Positions 30,259-35,248 of a DNA stretch of 35,248 nucleotides are shown piece by piece (the stretch's first letter is position 1; each line of letters begins with the position of its first letter). The DNA comes from a virus. The position numbers were made by a program, and so were the translations under genes. The notes beneath the pieces are model-generated. The model was not told the origin of the DNA. It saw nothing but the letters and a program-made list of their open reading frames with translations, and made no database searches. The stretch lies in the IMG/VR virus record IMGVR_UViG_3300025890_002293, positions 1-35,248 of that record; one strand, given 5' to 3'.

Positions 30259-31442
30259 TGAAATCTACCTAATAATGACATACTCACTTCTTCAACAGCC
30301 GTTTCTGACCAATAATGCCCTTTCCAGTTCTTGTCAAAATAGAAAGGAATGTCATTGTCTCTCCTAGTAATTATGTCTGCTGGAGCTCCTGCTGTTTTAA
30401 TTTTAGTTGAGTAATAAACATCATTGCCATCAAGTTCGAGTATATAATTACGAGCAAAATGTTTATGGTTACTTCTATCCAGGCCAATTAAATTGTCAAG
30501 ATTACTATAACTCCAATGTTGCCAATCGGCCGTGTTAAAGTAAGTGTTACGAGCAAAGTCTGCAATATGTGCAGGAGTAAACTCTGTTGTTGGATCTCTA
30601 CGACTAAAGAAGAAAGCACGTTGGCATGAAAATTCCCACTTAAAGTTATAGTAGGTCCACCACCACCAGTCTGCAATACTTGTAACATTCTCGGGTTGAA
30701 TCTCTTCCAAGTTTTCGCAAACTCTTTGAGTAAACCAATTGCCAAATCCTTCTGCATAATATGGATGGCTTGGGTCTGGTTGTATGCTTTCCGCTATTTG
30801 ATCAACATAGTTTTTCCATGGTTCTTTATGTACACCTTGCTCAATAAATGTTGCATACGCAGGAATACTAGGACCTTGTAAACAGTCACCTGGGTCTCCG
30901 TGTATTACAATATAGTTGTCTAGCAATTCAGGAGTTAAATCAAAGTATTGGTACGGCATACATCTAAATTGATTACTAATGTAGTTAACATAAAACTGTG
31001 TGTTTTCAAATATGCTAGTAAAGTTGCAACATATAATAATCAGTTCTCTATCAGCAGGTTCTATGTTTTTAATAAAACTTGTAAGTACAAATGTACTATC
31101 AATGCCACCACTCCATAATAAAAGAAGTCTACGATTAGAATTTTTAGCTTCATCAATTAATTCTAATGCTCTGTGGTTTGCAATGTCTTCAAACGTATCT
31201 GGAGTATATGCAAGTGCCGGCGGAGCAAACTCTGGGCTAGTACTTGCATTCCATGGGTTTTCAAATTTACCTACACGTGATCTCCAGTCAGCTACTCCAA
31301 TAATACAACGATTTAAACTCTGCCAATATGTAGCATTTTTGTTTTTAAACTCAGTTGGATACATAGCAATAGATTGTACCATCCGACTGTCGGCCATACT
31401 GTCAGTAATTTTCTTGTAAAAGTATTCTTCAGCACTAGGCAT
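30255..31442 (-). CDS. Asparagine-synthetase-like PP-loop protein, copy 2
   Basis: The 395-residue protein has SGGIDST (residues 111-117) and IHGDPGDCLQGPS, the two nucleotide/magnesium motifs of asparagine synthetase-like enzymes, with the shared blocks WWWTYYNFKWEF, HWSYSNLD and PFYFDKNWKGHY. All key residues seen in copy 1 are kept, so it is probably active. It has no glutaminase domain. The start overlaps the end of partner B by 8 bases. The three copies align over their whole length but are strongly diverged, indicating an old duplication or separate captures of one family. Confidence 0.8.
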   Translation of the reverse strand: MPSAEEYFYKKITDSMADSRMVQSIAMYPTEFKNKNATYWQSLNRCIIGVADWRSRVGKFENPWNASTSPEFAPPALAYTPDTFEDIANHRALELIDEAKNSNRRLLLLWSGGIDSTFVLTSFIKNIEPADRELIIICCNFTSIFENTQFYVNYISNQFRCMPYQYFDLTPELLDNYIVIHGDPGDCLQGPSIPAYATFIEQGVHKEPWKNYVDQIAESIQPDPSHPYYAEGFGNWFTQRVCENLEEIQPENVTSIADWWWWTYYNFKWEFSCQRAFFFSRRDPTTEFTPAHIADFARNTYFNTADWQHWSYSNLDNLIGLDRSNHKHFARNYILELDGNDVYYSTKIKTAGAPADIITRRDNDIPFYFDKNWKGHYWSETAVEEVSMSLLGRFQ

Positions 31443-32163
31443 TCATTGATTTCCTTGCCATAAGCAGAGCTTTTTGTGCTTGGCGTTGTAGCATTTCGCT
31501 TATCCTTTTTTGCCCAAATGCAAAGATTGGAGGAATAGCTTGAATCTCTTGGTTTAATCTTGCTATCAAATCGTGTAAGTTAACATTGCTATAGTTTATA
31601 TTCATTAAACTCTGTTGCAAGTGTTTTGTATGATTTCCCAATACACCTGTGTTTGCTTGAATCTGTTGTGTTTCGTATTCAACTAATTCGTTAATAAAAC
31701 CGTCGGCTCCGGTCTGTTCAATAACAAAATCTGAAAAAGCATTTATACCGTTAATTTTTTGATCGTTGCCTTTGTCTCGATGCTTCTTATATACATCAAG
31801 CTCTTTCCAATGTATATTAATAAATTCATGCAACAGAGATATGTGAGTAACCATCATCTCTTGTGTGTCAGTAATAGGTTTAAGACCAAAGTGTTCACGT
31901 GTACTAATAAAAGCATCATCAAACTTTGGAACTATCTTAGTACCAACTGTATCTAACTCAAGGAACTTTTTAAGTCTAAAACTTCCAGCATAATCTTTAA
32001 AATTAAGTTTAGATATTTTGTCAGCATCACGTGTTTGAATTAAATCAAAGTCAACAAACAAACAAGGCAACTGTGAGCCAATTATATGCTGTGTCCGTTT
32101 AAGTGAATTGTATTCACCAACAGTTAAAAAATAGTTTTGATGTACACTTAATAAACCAAACAT
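31435..32163 (-). CDS. Cassette partner protein B
   Basis: The 242-residue protein opens GLLSVHQNYFLTVGEYNSLK and RTQHIIGSQLPCLFVDFDL, aligning with the N-termini of partners A and C; the central and C-terminal parts are helical (NLHDLIARLNQEIQAIPPIF). It has its own consensus promoter (32236-32264). Its stop codon falls inside the start of PP-loop copy 2, so the two are translationally coupled. No known domain is recognised; it does not look like an Ntn glutaminase (no N-terminal Cys). Confidence 0.7.
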   Translation of the reverse strand: MFGLLSVHQNYFLTVGEYNSLKRTQHIIGSQLPCLFVDFDLIQTRDADKISKLNFKDYAGSFRLKKFLELDTVGTKIVPKFDDAFISTREHFGLKPITDTQEMMVTHISLLHEFINIHWKELDVYKKHRDKGNDQKINGINAFSDFVIEQTGADGFINELVEYETQQIQANTGVLGNHTKHLQQSLMNINYSNVNLHDLIARLNQEIQAIPPIFAFGQKRISEMLQRQAQKALLMARKSMNA

Positions 32164-32306
32164 TAATGTAACATATGCCTTCCTAGTGTATGCCCCGGTG
32201 GATAATCAGGATCACCTGGTGGTATTACATTTATCATTATAGCAGTGAGTGCTATGATTGTCAACAATAAAATTGCTGATCTTATAATTCTATCCTTCAA
32301 AGGCAT
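32163..32306 (-). CDS. Possible 47-residue membrane peptide
   Basis: A short frame starts at ATG 32306, inside the end of PP-loop copy 3, and stops on a TAATG junction with partner B. It would encode MPLKDR, a hydrophobic segment (SAILLLTIIALTAIMINVI) and a Pro/His-rich tail. However, a consensus promoter lies inside the same stretch and itself yields hydrophobic codons, and the ribosome binding site is weak. It may be a leader region rather than a gene. Confidence 0.35.
   Translation of the reverse strand: MPLKDRIIRSAILLLTIIALTAIMINVIPPGDPDYPPGHTLGRHMLH
32236..32264 (-). promoter_or_regulatory. Consensus sigma70 promoter for partner B / PP-loop copy 2
   Basis: TTGACA (32259-32264), 17 bases, TATAAT (32236-32241) with TGC before the -10. 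An inverted repeat ATAGCA-N5-TGCTAT (32239-32255) covers the -10 and spacer, echoing the repeat at the 5034-5062 promoter. The leader to the partner B start is about 65 bases. Confidence 0.85.
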
Positions 32307-33471
32307 GTAATAATTCTCGTACTATATTTTTGGAGTTCTTATCAAACTTGTGTCCAATCCAATTAGAATCGTATACAAATGGAAGTGTTTGTTCAAGTAT
32401 AGCTTGGTTTAAGTTTGTGCGTCTACTGGCCATAAACTTTTTATAGGTTGAATAAAGATCGTCCTTGGTTAAAGTATGTATGTACTGTCTCATTAATGGT
32501 TTATAGTCGCTTGGTGTTTTAACTATTTCGTCAATATTACTATAACTCCAATTTTGGAAATCTTCATTAACATAGAATACTGTATCATAATAGTACTTGA
32601 ACTCGTCTTCGTGTATGGGTTGATCAGTGCTTTCTCTTGTAAAGAAAAATGGGCGTAACATACTTCCGTGCCATTTAAAGTTTACATAATGCCACCACCA
32701 AAACGAAGCAATACTTGTAGCATTGTCAGTAATTGGTATTGCATTAACTAACTTTTCAATATACCATTCCGCCCAACCAGGTAAGGATTCTTTGCCATTG
32801 CCAACTACCATTGCTTCAAGTCCATCAATTAAAGTGCCGATGTTCTCTCTAAACGGAAGTAAATGTTCTCCGCTAGGAACCAATGATGCAAATGCGGCCA
32901 CAGTTGGTACACTTAATAATGCATTCGCTGGATCTCCATGTAGTACAATAGTATCTTTAAACAATTCAGAACTGATGTCTAAGTTTAACCAGTTAATTAA
33001 ATTAAACTTTCCATCTACATAGTGCTTAAAAAAGTAATAGTTCTCAGCAATACTATTAGCACTCATAATAACACTATATCGATCTTTTAATTCGTTACTT
33101 GGGATATTCTTAATAAATGCTGTAAGCATGGTTGTTGAATCAATGCCACCACTCCACATAATCCATATCTTTTTATTATCTCGTATTGCAATTTTGTGTA
33201 GCTCAATTGCACGTTCGTCTAAGATATCGTCTAATTTTTTAGCAGTAGTTGATAACTTGGGTAATTTTATATAATCAGGGTGTTCATCGTTTAACCATGG
33301 CGTGGTAAATTTAAGACTGCGACTACGTATATCATTGAGCATAGGAATGTTTTTAAAACTTGATAGCCAATAGTTCCCATACTTTCCCATATCTTCGTTG
33401 TCAAGTGCAATACCAATGTAACTGTTGTCAACTAAACGATTTCCTTTAAAATAATCTTCAGCGGTCATCAT
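32290..33471 (-). CDS. Asparagine-synthetase-like PP-loop protein, copy 3 (altered second motif)
   Basis: The 393-residue protein keeps SGGIDST (residues 107-113) and the shared blocks LDERAIEL, WWWHYVNFKWHG, NWSYSNID and PFVYDSNWIGHK. Its second motif reads LHGDPANALLSVPT instead of HGDPGDCL-x-GPS, losing the second aspartate expected to hold magnesium. It may bind ATP but be weak or specialised. The start at 33471 (or the adjacent ATG at 33468) overlaps the end of partner C (ATGATGA). It is the first PP-loop gene in transcription order. Confidence 0.8.
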   Translation of the reverse strand: MMTAEDYFKGNRLVDNSYIGIALDNEDMGKYGNYWLSSFKNIPMLNDIRSRSLKFTTPWLNDEHPDYIKLPKLSTTAKKLDDILDERAIELHKIAIRDNKKIWIMWSGGIDSTTMLTAFIKNIPSNELKDRYSVIMSANSIAENYYFFKHYVDGKFNLINWLNLDISSELFKDTIVLHGDPANALLSVPTVAAFASLVPSGEHLLPFRENIGTLIDGLEAMVVGNGKESLPGWAEWYIEKLVNAIPITDNATSIASFWWWHYVNFKWHGSMLRPFFFTRESTDQPIHEDEFKYYYDTVFYVNEDFQNWSYSNIDEIVKTPSDYKPLMRQYIHTLTKDDLYSTYKKFMASRRTNLNQAILEQTLPFVYDSNWIGHKFDKNSKNIVRELLHAFEG

Positions 33472-34202
33472 TGATTTACCGCTCCAAGCACAGATTGTTC
33501 GTATTTGTTTGCTTTGTTGGTAATTTCTTTTATTGTATTTTTAAACAGTACATTATAGGTATCAGGATCAACAGTAAAGTTCATTTCCATAATAGCATCT
33601 GTTACCTTTATACGCAATTCACGCATTTGTGATTTATATCGTTTTTCGTCTGCAATGTCAATTTCAAACATATTATCAAGTTGTGAATTTGTAAATTGCT
33701 CTTGGCAAAACGTCTGGAACATTTCGTATCCTTTAATAGTATATGAAAACTGTTCGTCTAGTATTGCTTCTCGTTGATCAATAGCTGTTTTAAATGATTC
33801 AATATACTTAGATGCTGATATCAAATTTTGATGTATGTTGTTGTCTTCGTTGGTGGCATCTGTAGCAGTTTGGATGATGTGCATTTTTCTTTGCCTAAAC
33901 GGAGCAACATCAAGTTCAACCTGTAATACTTTAGCATTATTAAATGTATAGTTTACACAACTATAAAAATCAAATTCTTTATCAACACGATTGTTGTTTT
34001 GTTGTTTCTTCCTGTTAAGCAATCGTTGTCGGTGCAACATTTTTAAAGTCACAGGGACTAGATACAATAGATCATTTCGTAAAAAATGTAATTGTAAACG
34101 TTTAGTAACTTCGTAGTTTTTGTGGTAGAAAAAAATACGGTTCCGATTAGAACTAACTAATGCGAAACCGAGTTTTTCTTGTTGTGCATTATAGTTGCTC
34201 AT
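33468..34202 (-). CDS. Cassette partner protein C
   Basis: The 244-residue protein shows the same N-terminal pattern as partners A and B (LGFALVSSNRNRIFFYHKNY, then EVTKRLQLHFLRNDLLYLV) followed by a basic stretch RQRLLNRKKQQNNNR and a long helical C-terminus. No known domain is recognised. It overlaps PP-loop copy 3, so the two are coupled. A perfect 8-bp inverted repeat includes its start codon, which could limit ribosome access. Confidence 0.7.
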   Translation of the reverse strand: MSNYNAQQEKLGFALVSSNRNRIFFYHKNYEVTKRLQLHFLRNDLLYLVPVTLKMLHRQRLLNRKKQQNNNRVDKEFDFYSCVNYTFNNAKVLQVELDVAPFRQRKMHIIQTATDATNEDNNIHQNLISASKYIESFKTAIDQREAILDEQFSYTIKGYEMFQTFCQEQFTNSQLDNMFEIDIADEKRYKSQMRELRIKVTDAIMEMNFTVDPDTYNVLFKNTIKEITNKANKYEQSVLGAVNQ

Positions 34203-34222
34203 AGCAGTATTTACACTGCTAT
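34201..34222. repeat. 8-bp inverted repeat over the partner C start codon
   Basis: ATAGCAGT (34201-34208) and ACTGCTAT (34215-34222) pair perfectly around ATTTAC. In the leftward mRNA the hairpin would end in the ATG of the 33468-34202 gene and so could mask it. It has no T run, so it does not look like a terminator. Confidence 0.6.
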
Positions 34223-34240
34223 AATGCTAATGCCATATTT

Positions 34241-35248
34241 TTATTTTGTGACGTAGCCTGCGTCTTTGTATTCTTTAACTATTTTATCTTGGTTTTCGGT
34301 GTAAGATTCTTTTGTGATCCAATGATCTCCGTTTTCATCATTGCAATCACATTCGCAATTTGTTGTAGGCTTGTGCATTTCATCTCCACAATGCTTACAT
34401 ACCATCATTGCCCCTTCACCAAAAGTTGCTTTTTTAATTCTTTCTTCTTCTTTTTCTTTGTCGTTTAATTTTTTATTTTTATCTAGTAGTGCCATCATTC
34501 GGTCTTTGCCATCAAATGCACTAGAGTTTCTTAAGCCTGAAAGACTGCGTTCTGTTATTCCCAATTGAGCCATAACTTCACGTACCATAATGCTAACATC
34601 ACTTGAACCTAATTCTTCTGCACCAGCATGCCATTCTGCTACATCATCAATAGCCATTATCAGTGCGTCAATGCCACCTTCTTTTTTTAGTGCTTTAGAT
34701 AATAAATCTGTGTTCATTTTAAAACGGTGTGTTATCGCTCCTGCAACGTCTTCTTGCGATGCACCTTCGTATTCTGTTACTGCTGATTCCATAAAGTTAC
34801 CACTTTTCATTTCATCGTGCCAATAATCTTCAAGGCTACGTGCAAATGCTCTACGTGTATCAGGACTAAACATACGTAGTCCTTCTTTTGATCCACCAGC
34901 GTGGTCCATGCCATACTTTTGTGCGGCTCTGTCTGCATGATACTTCCAAAGTTTCTTGGCTAGTTCACTGTCGTAAACACCCTTCTTAAACTTCTTGCTT
35001 AGGTTCTTTGCAATAGGAACATAACTCTGTCTGTAAAGAGATTCGTCATTTTCTGCATACAGTTCCAACTCACGAGCGGCATCATCATCTGCTTCTTCGG
35101 TAACTGAGTTTTTTGTAAATTTATGTTCTGCCTCAACTTTGTATTTCTTTCCGCCAACTTCAAACTCATCTTTGCCTGCATCAATAGCGGCCTGGCGTTT
35201 GCCTGAAAATTCGTTTCCTTCAGATTTTAGAAGATTTTCATCATCCAT
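34241..35248 (-). CDS. Large phage protein, C-terminal part, Cys-rich tail
   Basis: This 335-residue frame opens at an ATG exactly on the window edge. The true start is probably outside, because the first residues (EFSGKRQAAIDAGKDEFEVG followed by GKKYKV) look like the middle of a longer virion-type protein. The core is helical and charged. The C-terminus has a CKHCGDEMHKPTTNCECDC cluster near residues 284-302 that could bind zinc. I do not recognise the family. It ends 38 bases before the partner C gene. Confidence 0.7.
   Translation of the reverse strand: MDDENLLKSEGNEFSGKRQAAIDAGKDEFEVGGKKYKVEAEHKFTKNSVTEEADDDAARELELYAENDESLYRQSYVPIAKNLSKKFKKGVYDSELAKKLWKYHADRAAQKYGMDHAGGSKEGLRMFSPDTRRAFARSLEDYWHDEMKSGNFMESAVTEYEGASQEDVAGAITHRFKMNTDLLSKALKKEGGIDALIMAIDDVAEWHAGAEELGSSDVSIMVREVMAQLGITERSLSGLRNSSAFDGKDRMMALLDKNKKLNDKEKEEERIKKATFGEGAMMVCKHCGDEMHKPTTNCECDCNDENGDHWITKESYTENQDKIVKEYKDAGYVTK

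Noticed and set aside
28097-33471. PP-loop proteins as QueC, PAPS reductase or tRNA(Ile)-lysidine synthase
   Set aside because: SGG-x-DS alone would allow these, but the HGDP-x-D block, the length of about 394 residues and the absence of QueC zinc-cysteine motifs fit the asparagine-synthetase C-terminal domain better.
1-35248. tRNA genes, CRISPR arrays, insertion sequences or integrase
   Set aside because: I saw no cloverleaf with CCA-adjacent stem, no regularly spaced repeats, no transposase and no integrase. A covariance-model scan could still find a tRNA I missed.

Overview
The window looks like an early/middle-gene region of an AT-rich, T4-like marine myovirus related in gene content to cyanophage- and pelagiphage-type viruses. 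The support is a family B DNA polymerase with a C-terminal clamp-binding-like tail, a T4 gp45-type sliding clamp, a T4 RNase H-type 5'-3' exonuclease, a DsbA-like dsDNA-binding protein, T4-type late promoter motifs (TATAAATA/CATAAATA) and tightly packed genes joined by ATGA or TAATG overlaps. The host is probably a Gram-negative marine bacterium, since the phage carries a TRAP-type DctP protein, a SleB-like hydrolase and near-consensus sigma70 promoters. No photosynthesis gene is seen here. The family placement is inference from gene content; no search was run.

Layout. 1-485: two small minus-strand genes. 797-3147: the only plus-strand block, with late promoter motifs; it holds a DctP-like protein without signal peptide, a small Rho-N/SAP-like protein and a GT10-like glycosyltransferase. 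3098-4956: a minus-strand trio resembling a split DUF262/DUF1524 (GmrSD-like) pair plus a small protein. 5063-10309: SleB-like hydrolase, several unknown phage proteins, RNase H and an SGNH-like protein. 10293-14463: QueE, a mini rubredoxin-like protein, QueD, a 2OG-Fe(II) oxygenase candidate, a phosphoribosyltransferase, a cupin and FolE. 14760-18901: a compact DegT-like protein, GalE, a glycosyltransferase and a QueD-like paralogue. 18989-21512: a SET-domain protein, a secreted protein, an ExbB/ExbD-like membrane pair and a DUF465-like protein. 21525-28046: DpdA-like transglycosylase, sliding clamp, methyltransferase, DNA polymerase, membrane protein, DsbA-like protein. 28097-34202: three copies of a two-gene cassette. 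34241-35248: one end of a larger protein.

How the genes work together. FolE, QueD and QueE convert GTP to 7-carboxy-7-deazaguanine (CDG), and a DpdA-like enzyme would insert a 7-deazaguanine into DNA, so the phage probably modifies its genome. No QueC was found. The most unusual region is the triplicated cassette: each copy has a roughly 394-residue asparagine-synthetase-like PP-loop protein (SGGIDS plus HGDP motifs, no glutaminase domain) and, just upstream, a divergent 228-244-residue partner. A role in finishing the CDG modification is a testable speculation; other carboxylate-activating roles are equally open.

Regulation. Most minus-strand transcription units start with a sigma70-like promoter (TTGAC-type -35, 17-bp spacer, TATAAT-like -10). 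Ten are listed, plus one weaker extended -10 site. The plus block instead carries T4-type late motifs.
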